Part shown: positions 1 through 8,073 of the stretch, in pieces
Layout of the letters: each line of letters starts with the position of its first letter
How positions within the stretch are numbered: position 1 is the stretch's first letter
Origin: Leucothrix mucor
GTDB lineage: Bacteria; Pseudomonadota; Gammaproteobacteria; Thiotrichales; Thiotrichaceae
Assembly (NCBI GenBank): GCA_011322515.1
Contig: DRMS01000007.1
Span: forward strand, 1 to 16,353
Length of the DNA stretch: 16,353 nucleotides
Direction: 5' to 3'
Notes under the pieces: model-generated
Databases searched by the model: none
Told to the model about the DNA's origin: nothing
Seen by the model: the letters and a program-made list of their open reading frames with translations, nothing else
Program-made: the position numbers and the translations under genes

Positions 1-91
1 CTATACCTCTACTGGCTCCTCTGCAATCAATATCAACTTTAATAATGATATTCAACATGCCGAGACGATTGTGGATATTAGTTGTAATTAA
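1..91 (+). CDS. C-terminal end of an unidentified protein (partial)
   Basis: An open frame enters from the left edge (first full codon at base 2) and stops at TAA 89-91. It gives 29 residues ending DIVSCN-like (exactly ...TIVDISCN). The tail is rich in Ser, Thr, Asn and Ile with no charged cluster, which would suit the last beta strands of a secreted or surface protein. This is too short to assign a family. A miniature element starts four bases after the stop. The reading is supported by the lack of stops in this frame and an early stop in at least one other forward frame. Confidence 0.45.
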   Translation, partial: YTSTGSSAININFNNDIQHAETIVDISCN

Positions 92-94
92 GAC

Positions 95-198
95 CTATAG
101 ACATTCATTTATTAAATTTCCGCCCCCTTCGACTCCGCTCAGGGAGCTGTACCCTGAGCGGAGTCGAAGGGGGCAATTATTTATGTGAAAAACTATAG
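95..198. mobile_element. MITE-like element, CTATAG family, copy 1 (104 bp)
   Basis: Both ends carry CTATAG (95-100 and 193-198) and are imperfect inverted repeats of each other. The left end reads CTATAGACATTCATTTATTA and continues to 121. The right end, read inward on the minus strand, is CTATAGTTTTTCACATAAAT. A second copy at 7778-8000 carries the same two ends in the opposite orientation, with 23 of 27 bases identical at the 95-121 end. The two copies have unrelated cores. No convincing target-site duplication is visible. No transposase is encoded, so this would be a non-autonomous element. Confidence 0.6.
122..174. repeat. Perfect 23-bp palindrome (REP-type hairpin)
   Basis: Arms 122-144 and 152-174 are perfect reverse complements around a 7-nt loop (145-151, AGCTGTA). 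The arm contains CCTTCGACTCCGCTCAGG, a sequence type that resembles the repetitive extragenic palindromes scattered in many bacterial genomes. A related palindrome with CCTTCGACAAGCTCAG lies at 11081-11162. The hairpin is GC-rich in an AT-rich background and forms the whole core of the CTATAG-family element around it. As RNA it could act as a bidirectional terminator for the preceding gene, but no T-run follows directly. Confidence 0.85.
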
Positions 199-361
199 GT
201 TCTGTTGATATTTGGTTATATTTTTACTTTTTTTCGTCTGTTTTTTTTATTTCTACCAAGAAAAAAATAGGCGCATGGCAAGGCTATGTTCTTATTTTTT
301 AACGCAAAGAGAAGAGAAAAAAAGGAAAAAGGGGAGATAACCATCAAATATCAACAGAGCC
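198..361. mobile_element. Second miniature inverted-repeat element (164 bp)
   Basis: The outer 17 bases at 198-214 (GGTTCTGTTGATATTTG) match the reverse complement of 345-361 at 16 of 17 positions. Looser inverted similarity continues inward through T-rich and A-rich arms (about 215-245 against 305-344), so the whole piece could fold as a long AT-rich hairpin. The left tip shares its two G bases with the end of the CTATAG element, so the two elements abut exactly. The terminus resembles in general form some insertion-sequence ends that begin GGTTCTGTTG, but no family is assigned and no target duplication is seen. No protein is encoded. Confidence 0.5.
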
Positions 362-485
362 AAGATAACTAAAGTATGACCTTATCTATTTTCTTCTTCC
401 TTTTATCTACAAACTACTCTCAAATAAGTCCCCTAAAAAGTATCTTCATGCTTCCTTACACAGTTTCACAGCACAGGAATGAGCA

Positions 486-3143
486 ATGACGACTATTAAA
501 AATAATTTTATTCCACTTCTTTCAAGCACTATTTTCTTTTCTTTACTAACTGCCTGCGGTAGTGGTAGCTCAGATGAAAAACCAAATAAGACTCCAGCAG
601 CGACAAACAAACAACAACCACCACAGCCCCGCCAAATAACTCAGCAACAACCCCATAAACTAGCTGATAAACAGTTGCGTAAAGCATATAAATTATCGCG
701 TGGTTCGGGTTCAGGAATTACACTAAGCTCTAATGAGAGCAGTATTACCCTGACCTATACTGGAAATAATATTTCTGGTGATCAAAATTTCCAGTTTTTT
801 CTCCATGCGGATAATGATACTTCAGTGGGATTACAATCAACGCTTTTATGGGACAAACTGGGTGCTGAATACCTTGTTGAAAATGGCACTCTTTATAAAT
901 CAACTGCCAATAATGCAGGCTGGAACTGGCGTGCAGTCAGTTCTAATTTACCCCATAGTGTGACCGCAACCTCCTTTTCTGTCACTATTGATAAGTCCTT
1001 ACTCGATAATTTATCCCCCGATGTTTTTGTTGGCTTTATAAGCAGAAATTCAAGTTGGCAACTTAGTAGTTTTTATCCAGAATCAGGCACAATTGCTGCC
1101 TTTAATATTACAACACCTCCACCAAAAGCTCGTGGGCCAATGGCTGGAATTAATTCCAGTTCCAAATACCTAATCTATTATGGCGTTGACTATTCACAAC
1201 AAACTATTGATCGAATGAAAAATTTCGATGTTGTAGTATTACATCCAAACAGAGTAGGCATGACACCTGCTATTGTAAAAGAACTCCAAGATGCAGGTGT
1301 GTCTTATGTGCTAGGTTATATCAGCGTTGGAGAAGATCTTCCTAGTAGTGATGAGCTACCTATTGTGCGCCAAGGAAAAGGCCCCGTCTACAGAGATGAA
1401 AACACACAAGAACTAGTGCAACAAAATCAAGGTGTCGCATCTTTTTATGTGGATTCTGTTTATGATAATAATTTAAAACATTATATCCACGATAATGTTG
1501 CCGACACCAATGGTACATTTGGTGGCTATTTTATCAATCCAAATAGCGACTGGAATTGGGTACTGAATGAAATGCGGATTGGTGGAAATCCACAAATATT
1601 TACCCAACGAAACCATATTGCAGGTTTAAAGCAAATAGCAGGACAACGTGATGCTAATAATTTAACTGACCGTACTACCAATTTTGGGTTTGATGGCTTC
1701 TTCCTCGATACCGTTGACACCGCAGGTCCTTATACCGCAATAGGTTGGTACCCTTGGGTTGCAGAAGGCATGCAACAAACCATTAAATTCATTAGTGATA
1801 GCTATCCTGATAAAACCATATTAGCAAACCGTGGTAGCTTCTATTACCAAGCTGGCTTGCATAATACGACCTATGATATTAGACCCGTTGATTACAGTAT
1901 CAGTCCTTATATAAATGCAATGCTATTTGAAAGCTATATGCTGGACAGTAATGGCGCACATACAGGCGTTAGTCCTTTCTTTAATGATAATGATATAAAT
2001 GTAGCACCTAAGCTAATGACAGAAGCAAACCGCCCCGATGGTTTCACCATTACCCATATGGATTATAAAATGAATCGCCCTGCATCATTATATGATCAAC
2101 TTTTTACCAAGGTAGTAAAAGAAAATGGTTGGGTCAGTTATTTAAGCTTAAATGGCTATATTGAAAATGTTGATCTTGAGTTTGCACAAAAATTAGACGA
2201 CCAGAATTTAATGCAAGACACCGCTCCACCCGTATGGATGCATACAGGACGATTTGCTCACGATAATAAAGCACCTAGAGTGGGTGTGCAAAAGCTAAAG
2301 AAAGGCAATGCTGCGGGTGAAGTTATTGTATTATGGGATAGCGCCAAAGATCAGTCATGGCCTGTCAAATACAATATCGCCATTGCAACCCAACCTGATT
2401 TTTCTGATCAGATTATTCACAAACACGTTGCCTTTAAAAAGAACCCTGCATGGAATATCGACCCTGCGAATAATGTTGCGAATCAGTTCACCCTGACGGG
2501 TCTGGAAGAAAAAATCTACTATGTACGAGTAACAGCAGAAGATAGTAGTACTAATAATCTGGAAGATAGCAATACACACACACTGCTAATCAACTTGACT
2601 CCAGCCATATCAAACCCTGTCACCCAAGCTCCTTCTCTTGATGGCAATCTGGATGAGTGGCAAGCATTGCAGTCCTTTGGTACAGATGGAAAAGACATGC
2701 CCACTGCAACGGCACTTGACTGGAAACAAGCATGGATGGCACATGATGATAATACGCTTTACCTTGCCTATGAATATCATAATCCACTGCAAATGAGTTG
2801 GGGTCATATTACTTATATAGATACTGATACCAATAGAAATACAGGCTTCACAGGTGGCGGAGATACCATGCCGATTGGTGTTGAATATATGCTACAAGAG
2901 TATCGTCTATGGAAATACACAGGTAACGGTACAAACTGGTCATGGGAGTTTGTTGCAGAAACAGCCCGAACCTGGGGTTTATATAATGCAGAGATGCATT
3001 TACCACGCACATGGATAGGTAACCCAGGAAGAGTGGATCTTTATTATGAAGCTAATAATTACGCTATAGGTGAAACCAGTATAGACCTATTCCCTAATAC
3101 GGCAATAAGTGGGAAGGACTTCTTTAGTTATTCTTTTGAGTAA
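486..3143 (+). CDS. Secreted lipoprotein with GH114-type glycosidase barrel, FN3-like and CBM9-like modules
   Basis: This 885-residue protein has a lipoprotein signal with lipobox LTAC (Cys24), so it should be exported and anchored by lipid. A low-complexity Gln/Pro/Lys linker (about 30-65) follows, then a beta-rich module (about 70-210). The TIM barrel runs from about residue 229 and resembles the GH114 / TM1410 family (endo-alpha-1,4-polygalactosaminidase). It shows LIYYGVDYS (229-237), GYISVGE (277-283) and GFDGFFLD (401-408), whose Asp408 sits at the expected acidic catalytic position. A fibronectin-III-like segment (about 596-708) precedes a CBM9-like domain that begins with the DGNLDEW motif (719-725). 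The start is supported by AGGA at 475-478. The likely job is cleavage of an amino-sugar exopolysaccharide at the cell surface. The substrate is inferred from the family only. Confidence 0.8.
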   Translation: MTTIKNNFIPLLSSTIFFSLLTACGSGSSDEKPNKTPAATNKQQPPQPRQITQQQPHKLADKQLRKAYKLSRGSGSGITLSSNESSITLTYTGNNISGDQNFQFFLHADNDTSVGLQSTLLWDKLGAEYLVENGTLYKSTANNAGWNWRAVSSNLPHSVTATSFSVTIDKSLLDNLSPDVFVGFISRNSSWQLSSFYPESGTIAAFNITTPPPKARGPMAGINSSSKYLIYYGVDYSQQTIDRMKNFDVVVLHPNRVGMTPAIVKELQDAGVSYVLGYISVGEDLPSSDELPIVRQGKGPVYRDENTQELVQQNQGVASFYVDSVYDNNLKHYIHDNVADTNGTFGGYFINPNSDWNWVLNEMRIGGNPQIFTQRNHIAGLKQIAGQRDANNLTDRTTNFGFDGFFLDTVDTAGPYTAIGWYPWVAEGMQQTIKFISDSYPDKTILANRGSFYYQAGLHNTTYDIRPVDYSISPYINAMLFESYMLDSNGAHTGVSPFFNDNDINVAPKLMTEANRPDGFTITHMDYKMNRPASLYDQLFTKVVKENGWVSYLSLNGYIENVDLEFAQKLDDQNLMQDTAPPVWMHTGRFAHDNKAPRVGVQKLKKGNAAGEVIVLWDSAKDQSWPVKYNIAIATQPDFSDQIIHKHVAFKKNPAWNIDPANNVANQFTLTGLEEKIYYVRVTAEDSSTNNLEDSNTHTLLINLTPAISNPVTQAPSLDGNLDEWQALQSFGTDGKDMPTATALDWKQAWMAHDDNTLYLAYEYHNPLQMSWGHITYIDTDTNRNTGFTGGGDTMPIGVEYMLQEYRLWKYTGNGTNWSWEFVAETARTWGLYNAEMHLPRTWIGNPGRVDLYYEANNYAIGETSIDLFPNTAISGKDFFSYSFE

Positions 3144-3581
3144 ATTTTGCGGTATCCTTCATCACCTAATAAAAAAGTAGTTTACACTTTTGTAGCCATA
3201 TGAAGTTTATGTAATACGGGATAGTACATTGCTATGACTTCCCGTATTCTGCTTATACTGCATACGGGCTATGTTACTAAGCCATTCTCACCCACAAAGG
3301 CATTTGATGTTCTGAATGCCTCTGCTCCATTATCCTATCTAAAAACTCAAATCACCCTAGTGTTTCTTTCTAAATTAAGAAAAAATGAAGATTTACATTG
3401 TCCTAAATCAACACCCTTCCGAAACATTAAGCTAAGTACTCCTAAATAGAATATTTCCAATATGACGAGCATCATGTTTTGTTAGATAGACTTATTTTAT
3501 GATTTTACTTGACAGCTAAAAACATTTCAGATTTTTTTGAAAACCATACTCTATTAAACTTTTCTGTTATGCTTTTCCCCT
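3144..3581. other. Intergenic region with one hairpin, no supported gene
   Basis: This stretch separates the glycosidase from priA. A perfect 9-bp inverted repeat, AATACGGGA (3213-3221) and TCCCGTATT (3240-3248), encloses an 18-nt loop. No T-run follows, so it is not a classic terminator. TTGACA at 3509-3514 is a perfect -35 hexamer, but the bases about 17 further on are only a T-run, so no promoter is claimed. A 71-codon frame at 3234-3449 has no ribosome binding site and no recognisable family. Confidence 0.4.
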
Positions 3582-5816
3582 ATGACTTCAACCAAAAATA
3601 TCCTTCGTATTGCCATCCCTCGTCCACTTTATTCTTTACTAGACTATCAATGCCCTGATGATCTAAGTGTGCAAATTGGTTGTCGTGTACGTGTGCCTTT
3701 AGGCGGTGGTTTTAGTGTGGGTATCGTGGTCGAAAAAACATATAAAAGTAAATTCAAAAAACTACGTAATATAATAAAAATATTGGATAAAAAGCCATTA
3801 ATTGAAAAAAGTTCTCTGCGGTTGCTTTACTGGGCTAGTCACTATTATCACCACCCTATTGGCAATGTTATTTTTAATGCCATTCCTGCGCCGTTGCGTA
3901 AGGGCAAGACCTTGCCATTGATGAGAGTTTGGCGGCTAAACACTGAATTATTAGAGCAAACCGATCAGTTATTAGGACGTGCGCCTAAGCAACGGCAGGT
4001 TTGGGTATTTTTTGAAAAAGTGGGCAAAAATCACTGGCTAAGCGAACAGCAAATTAATCAGGGATTAGCGCAGGAGGGCATTACAAATTGGAAGGGCTTA
4101 CTGCGTGAGTTAATAAAAAAACAGCTTATTTGCACTAAAGAGGTTGCGGCTACGTTTACTGCACTAGCTGTAGAGTCTATTGCTACTAAAAAAATTACTT
4201 TAACCGATGAGCAACAAGATGTATTGAAGCAATTAACACTTATTTATCAGTCTAAAAAAATTAAGCCTATTTTACTCCACGGCATTACAGGCAGTGGTAA
4301 AACTGAAATTTACTTGCGTACTATGCAGCCTATTTTAAAAGCGGGCAAGCAAGCGCTGATTTTAGTTCCTGAAATTGGTTTAACACCGCAGTTATTTAAG
4401 CGATTTCAGCAGTATTTTCCGCAGTATTGTGTGGCAATGCTACATTCTGGGTTATCTAATGGCGAACGTACGCTGGTTTGGCAAGCTGTCAAAGATTCTA
4501 GTATTGATATAGTGATTGGTACACGCTCTGCGGTGTTTTCACCAATAAAAAAGCTGGGCATTATTGTGGTGGATGAGGAGCATGATGGCTCGTTAAAACA
4601 GCAGGTGGGGTTTCGTTATCATGGGCGTGATTTGGCCGTAAAACGTGCTTATGATCTTAATATTCCGATTATTTTAGGCAGTGCTACGCCTGCTTTGGAG
4701 TCATTACAAAATGTTGAACGTGATCGTTATCATTATTTGCGCTTAAATAGTCGTCCAGAGTCACGTACTCGCCCTGAAGTAGTCGTGCAGGATATTCGCG
4801 GATTAGTGCTTGAGGCGGGGATTTCATCACGCTTATTCAAAGAAATTCAGCAACATCTTGAGGCAGATAATCAGGTGATGCTGTTTTTAAATCGACGTGG
4901 GTTTGCACCTGTTCTCTATTGCCCAAATTGTGGCTGGCATGCTGTTTGTCAGTCATGTGATACGAATATGACTTATCATGCAGGTATTCACAAAGTGATC
5001 TGCCATCATTGCGCCCGCGAAGAAAAAGTGAGTTTACACTGCCCCGATTGTCATCACACAGGGATTACAACACTAGGTCAAGGGACAGAGCGCATTGAGC
5101 ATGTTTTACAAGCACATTTTCCTGCATTTCCTATTGTTCGTATTGATCGAGATACCACCAGTCGCAAAGGCTCATTGGACAGTAAATTAGCAATTGTGCA
5201 ACAGGGTAAGCCCGTGATACTAATTGGCACGCAGATGTTAACCAAAGGACATGATTTTCCCAAATTAACACTGGTTGGAATTTTGGATATTGATCAAGCG
5301 TTGTTTAGTATGGACTATCGAGCACAAGAACAGTTGGCGCAGCAGATTATTCAGGTCAGTGGTCGTGCAGGTCGAGGAGAGAGTAGAGGACGGGTGTTAC
5401 TGCAAACATCACAGCCTGATCATCCTTTATTGACCACCTTGCTAAGCAAAGGTTATTTGAACATTGCTAAGCAATTATTGTCTGAACGGAAGAGATGGAA
5501 TTATCCGCCCTTTGGTTTTCAGGTGTTAATAAGGGCAACAGCTACCGATAAAGCCAAAGGATTTGATTTTTTACAGCAATTAAGTCAAGACTTGCTACTT
5601 TCGGGTTTGCAACAATCTGAGGTGACATTACTAGGACCCGTGCCCTCCCCAATGAGTAAAAAAGCGGATCGGTATCGTTTTCAATTATTAATGAGCTCTG
5701 CTAATCGTGCCGCTTTACATTATTTTCTTGCTGATGCGGTTACAAAACTGCCAACCTATAAAAAATCTGGAAAGATCAGATGGTCAGTTGATGTAGATCC
5801 TCTAAATATGTTGTAA
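3582..5816 (+). CDS. priA: Primosomal protein N' (replication restart helicase PriA)
   Basis: PriA is the 3'-to-5' superfamily 2 DNA helicase that recognises stalled forks and reloads the replicative helicase. The 744-residue length is close to E. coli PriA (about 730). An N-terminal 3'-DNA-end-binding domain (about 1-105, with RVPLGGGFSVGIVV) is followed by a winged-helix region. The helicase core has Walker A GITGSGKT (234-241) and the DEEH box (331-334). The zinc module has eight cysteines in four pairs (447/450, 456/459, 474/477, 487/490), and a C-terminal helicase lobe contains QVSGRAGRG. The start at 3582 lacks a clear Shine-Dalgarno, but N-terminal family similarity begins right there. 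All catalytic and metal-binding residues are present. The protein is probably transcribed alone. Confidence 0.97.
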   Translation: MTSTKNILRIAIPRPLYSLLDYQCPDDLSVQIGCRVRVPLGGGFSVGIVVEKTYKSKFKKLRNIIKILDKKPLIEKSSLRLLYWASHYYHHPIGNVIFNAIPAPLRKGKTLPLMRVWRLNTELLEQTDQLLGRAPKQRQVWVFFEKVGKNHWLSEQQINQGLAQEGITNWKGLLRELIKKQLICTKEVAATFTALAVESIATKKITLTDEQQDVLKQLTLIYQSKKIKPILLHGITGSGKTEIYLRTMQPILKAGKQALILVPEIGLTPQLFKRFQQYFPQYCVAMLHSGLSNGERTLVWQAVKDSSIDIVIGTRSAVFSPIKKLGIIVVDEEHDGSLKQQVGFRYHGRDLAVKRAYDLNIPIILGSATPALESLQNVERDRYHYLRLNSRPESRTRPEVVVQDIRGLVLEAGISSRLFKEIQQHLEADNQVMLFLNRRGFAPVLYCPNCGWHAVCQSCDTNMTYHAGIHKVICHHCAREEKVSLHCPDCHHTGITTLGQGTERIEHVLQAHFPAFPIVRIDRDTTSRKGSLDSKLAIVQQGKPVILIGTQMLTKGHDFPKLTLVGILDIDQALFSMDYRAQEQLAQQIIQVSGRAGRGESRGRVLLQTSQPDHPLLTTLLSKGYLNIAKQLLSERKRWNYPPFGFQVLIRATATDKAKGFDFLQQLSQDLLLSGLQQSEVTLLGPVPSPMSKKADRYRFQLLMSSANRAALHYFLADAVTKLPTYKKSGKIRWSVDVDPLNML

Positions 5817-5971
5817 ATATTTGTTATAACTTAAAAAAATTAATTATTCTCATAGACTTTTTGAGTATAGTAAACTATATTGATAATGAATGCTGGCTGA
5901 ATATTTGCCAGTAGTTTAAAATTTAATCAGGGTGAAAGGCGATGTACGTAGATTTTAAGGAAGAAACGACC

Positions 5972-6631
5972 ATGCGAGCAGGCTTTGGTAACGGTCTATT
6001 ATGGATGCTGTCAGGCATTATGATGGGGTTGCTAGTAGGTTTAGCAATGTATTACTTTGCAAATCGTGGTATTCCGAATGTAGAGGCTGCTAGCGCATCT
6101 CAAGAAACACAAACAGCTAATGCACCCAAAAAATCAACCTTTGCAAAAGATCAAGAAATCACCTCACCTTTTGGTGCATCTAAAAATGCAGATGATCCTG
6201 ATGAACAACTAGTTGCCTCCTTGATCGACAAAAATCATAAAGAAGAAGTCAAAAAGCGCCCGAGTTTTAGTTATTATGCGGTATTGCCTGATTTGAATGT
6301 TCCTATACAAACAATTCATAATCCCGTAAAAAAGAAAGAACAAATGATTAAAACTAACAATAAAGATAAGAAGAGAGATAAAGCCAAGGTTACTGCTGGA
6401 AAATCTAATTATCTTCTGCAAGTTGCATCCTACAGAAAGCGTAACCAAGCGGATCGCAGTAGAGGTCGCTTAAAGCGCAAGGGCATGAGGGCTTATGTTG
6501 AAACAAGAAAAGTCAAAGGAAAAACATGGTATCGAGTAATGGCAGGACCTGTTGAGTCTAAAAAACTGGATCATTGGAAAGCAAGCGTTGCTTCTTTAGG
6601 CTTTAAACCTTTGATTTATCCTATTAAGTAA
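5972..6631 (+). CDS. FtsN-like SPOR-domain cell-division protein
   Basis: This 219-residue inner-membrane protein has a short cytoplasmic tail, one transmembrane helix (about residues 7-26), a charged low-complexity periplasmic region and a C-terminal SPOR domain (146-219, starting NYLLQVASY). SPOR domains bind septal peptidoglycan stripped of stem peptides. The juxta-membrane segment SYYAVLPDLNVPI resembles the FYxxLPxxxV stretch seen in many gammaproteobacterial FtsN-like proteins, and position after priA fits that group. I chose the ATG at 5972 because AAGGAAG (5957-5963) lies 8 bases upstream and the basic N terminus then precedes the membrane helix. An in-frame ATG at 5942 would add 10 residues and also has a possible GGGTG upstream. 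Calling it FtsN itself is an inference. Confidence 0.87.
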   Translation: MRAGFGNGLLWMLSGIMMGLLVGLAMYYFANRGIPNVEAASASQETQTANAPKKSTFAKDQEITSPFGASKNADDPDEQLVASLIDKNHKEEVKKRPSFSYYAVLPDLNVPIQTIHNPVKKKEQMIKTNNKDKKRDKAKVTAGKSNYLLQVASYRKRNQADRSRGRLKRKGMRAYVETRKVKGKTWYRVMAGPVESKKLDHWKASVASLGFKPLIYPIK

Positions 6632-7315
6632 CTCGGATACAACTAGCTATCGACGACTTAAAGAAGAGTATTTTTTGAAAAAAGTATGACATGGTAGTTT
6701 AAATGTAACAGCTAAACTAGCATGTACGCCATTTTTATTAACATCTTATTTATATTTCTTAGGAGGCTGTTCAATAATAGAAAAGCTACAGCAACCCTCC
6801 TCTCCTGAAATACACCTATTGATCAATCATATTTATTCAATAGTTACGCCTATTCGCCTCATCAAGTTAGAAAATATTCACATTCCAGCACGGCTTTTGC
6901 TACGCTTCCTACTCTCAGATAGCCTCCTAGCAATATTCTCTCCCACACTTATTCCCTTCTGTTTTGTCGTCACTTATCCCATTTTTTAAACATTCTACTA
7001 CACATGATCAAAGCTTTTCTCAAAAGCTATGCGGTACTGGTAGCACCTATACGCCAATAGGTGTAAACTCCGCAGAATTGCTGGCTATTGTTACTAATTC
7101 CTTGATTTTTAATCATGTCAAGATATAAGTGACAATATAGGAAGTTGCCTAAGAACTATCGTGACTAATTTTTACATGCTGTATAGTGTAGTTTTAATAT
7201 TTCATGTTTCTACACTCATAATATGTAGAAAAAAGTCTAAAATATCTTAATTCTCAGACAATCGCCTAGACAAACCACCAAAGTTTTTCAATTTCATACT
7301 AAAAAATAACAAATT
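6632..7315. other. 684-bp intergenic region without a supported gene
   Basis: All frames are broken by stops and no RNA gene is recognised. Visible structures are AGGAGGCT (6761-6768) and its reverse complement AGCCTCCT (6921-6928), 168 bp end to end. A hairpin has arms CACCTAT (7044-7050) and ATAGGTG (7057-7063), enclosed by TGCGG (7030-7034) and CCGCA (7070-7074). An 8-bp inverted repeat TTTCTACA (7207-7214) / TGTAGAAA (7224-7231) lies about 85 bases before aroQ. These could be worn miniature elements or regulatory sites; neither is shown. No family-level terminal repeat from elsewhere in the window recurs here. Confidence 0.4.
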
Positions 7316-7756
7316 ATGGCTAAAATACTGCTATTAAACGGTCCTAACCTTAATCTCCTTGGTCAACGTGAACCAGGACACTACGGAACACTTTCTTTAG
7401 CCAATATTGAAAAAAAATTACAACAGATTGCCATACAAAATAATCATCAGTTAGACTGTTTTCAGAGCAATGCTGAACACAAGCTGGTTGACAGAATTCA
7501 TGCGGCTCAAATTGAAGGGGGCAATTTCATTCTCTTTAATCCCGCCGCATTTACACATACTAGCATCGCTTTACGGGATGCTTTATTAGCAACTAAGTTG
7601 CCTTTTATTGAAGTTCATTTATCCAATGTTTACAAACGGGAAGCCTTTAGGCACCACTCCTATTTTTCTGATATAGCGGAAGGCTGTATTATTGGACTAG
7701 GGCCTAAAGGTTATGAACTGGCTTTAAACGCAGCTATTGATAAACTTGATGCTTGA
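7316..7756 (+). CDS. aroQ: 3-Dehydroquinate dehydratase, type II
   Basis: This enzyme catalyses the third step of the shikimate pathway, anti-elimination of water from 3-dehydroquinate to 3-dehydroshikimate, as a cytosolic dodecamer. At 146 residues it has the usual length. It shows NGPNLNLLGQREPGHYG near the N terminus, with Asn11, the flexible-loop Arg18 and the catalytic Tyr23. QSNAEHKLVDRIH (50-62), NPAAFTHTS with catalytic His81, and EVHLSN (99-104) follow. SNAE in place of the more common SNHE is normal among gammaproteobacterial forms. The Shine-Dalgarno before the ATG is weak. The gene sits just upstream of accB-accC, a common gammaproteobacterial order, but here a 223-bp mobile element separates them. 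Confidence 0.96.
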   Translation: MAKILLLNGPNLNLLGQREPGHYGTLSLANIEKKLQQIAIQNNHQLDCFQSNAEHKLVDRIHAAQIEGGNFILFNPAAFTHTSIALRDALLATKLPFIEVHLSNVYKREAFRHHSYFSDIAEGCIIGLGPKGYELALNAAIDKLDA

Positions 7757-7777
7757 GATATTTGCACTAATTACTAG

Positions 7778-8000
7778 ATATAGTTTTTCACAAAAAATAA
7801 TTTCACAGATACCTTTAAGTAGGAGAACACAATAAATCTAATATTTTACTCGTTTATTTTCCGATTTTCTGCGTTATCGTTGCGTAGCCTGCTATGCGCC
7901 TTAACAATGCCTTGAAGTTCAAAAACCAAACGTAAAAATTTTGTTAAATTTATTATGACCTCCTGCTTACAATGGAAATTTAATACGTGAACATCTATAG
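7778..8000. mobile_element. MITE-like element, CTATAG family, copy 2 (223 bp, nested core)
   Basis: The ends match those of the element at 95-198 in the opposite orientation. Bases 7778-7803 contain TATAGTTTTTCACA followed by an A-run and TAATT. The reverse complement of 7974-8000 begins CTATAGATGTTCACGTATTA and agrees with 95-121 at 23 of 27 bases. The core differs completely. Instead of a REP palindrome it holds a 154-bp piece with its own inverted ends (7816-7969). The first base of the left CTATAG is changed to A. The element lies between aroQ and accB and ends exactly where a promoter-like sequence begins. Confidence 0.6.
7816..7969. repeat. Inner inverted-repeat element nested in the CTATAG copy
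   Basis: TAAGTAGGAG at 7816-7825 pairs with the reverse complement of 7960-7969 (TAAGCAGGAG). The similarity runs on inward for about 40 bases (AATAAAT, then ATTTTAC and CGTTT on both sides). The middle contains GCGTAGCCTGCTATGCGCC. This looks like a separate miniature element inserted in, or forming the core of, the outer element. No coding frame is present. Confidence 0.45.
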
Positions 8001-8028
8001 TTGAGCGAAGTTTATAACGCACTATAGT
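8001..8028 (+). promoter_or_regulatory. Candidate sigma70 promoter for accB-accC-prmA
   Basis: TTGAGC (8001-8006) and TATAGT (8023-8028) are separated by 16 bases and lie about 45 bases before the accB start. The -35 hexamer begins at the first base after the mobile element. The insertion may therefore have removed older upstream control or placed its own edge against the promoter. This is a consensus match only. Confidence 0.4.
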
Positions 8029-8073
8029 ATCTGCAACTCATAACTCCCAAGCACCCCACACAGGAAAAACCCA

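Noticed and set aside
3171..3191. AAAAGT...ACTTTT stem after the glycosidase gene as a terminator
   Set aside because: The stem is only A/T with one G-C pair and has no adequate T-run, so it is too weak to call.
3234..3449. 71-codon + strand frame between the glycosidase and priA
   Set aside because: There is no ribosome binding site, it overlaps a hairpin, and no family resemblance is seen.
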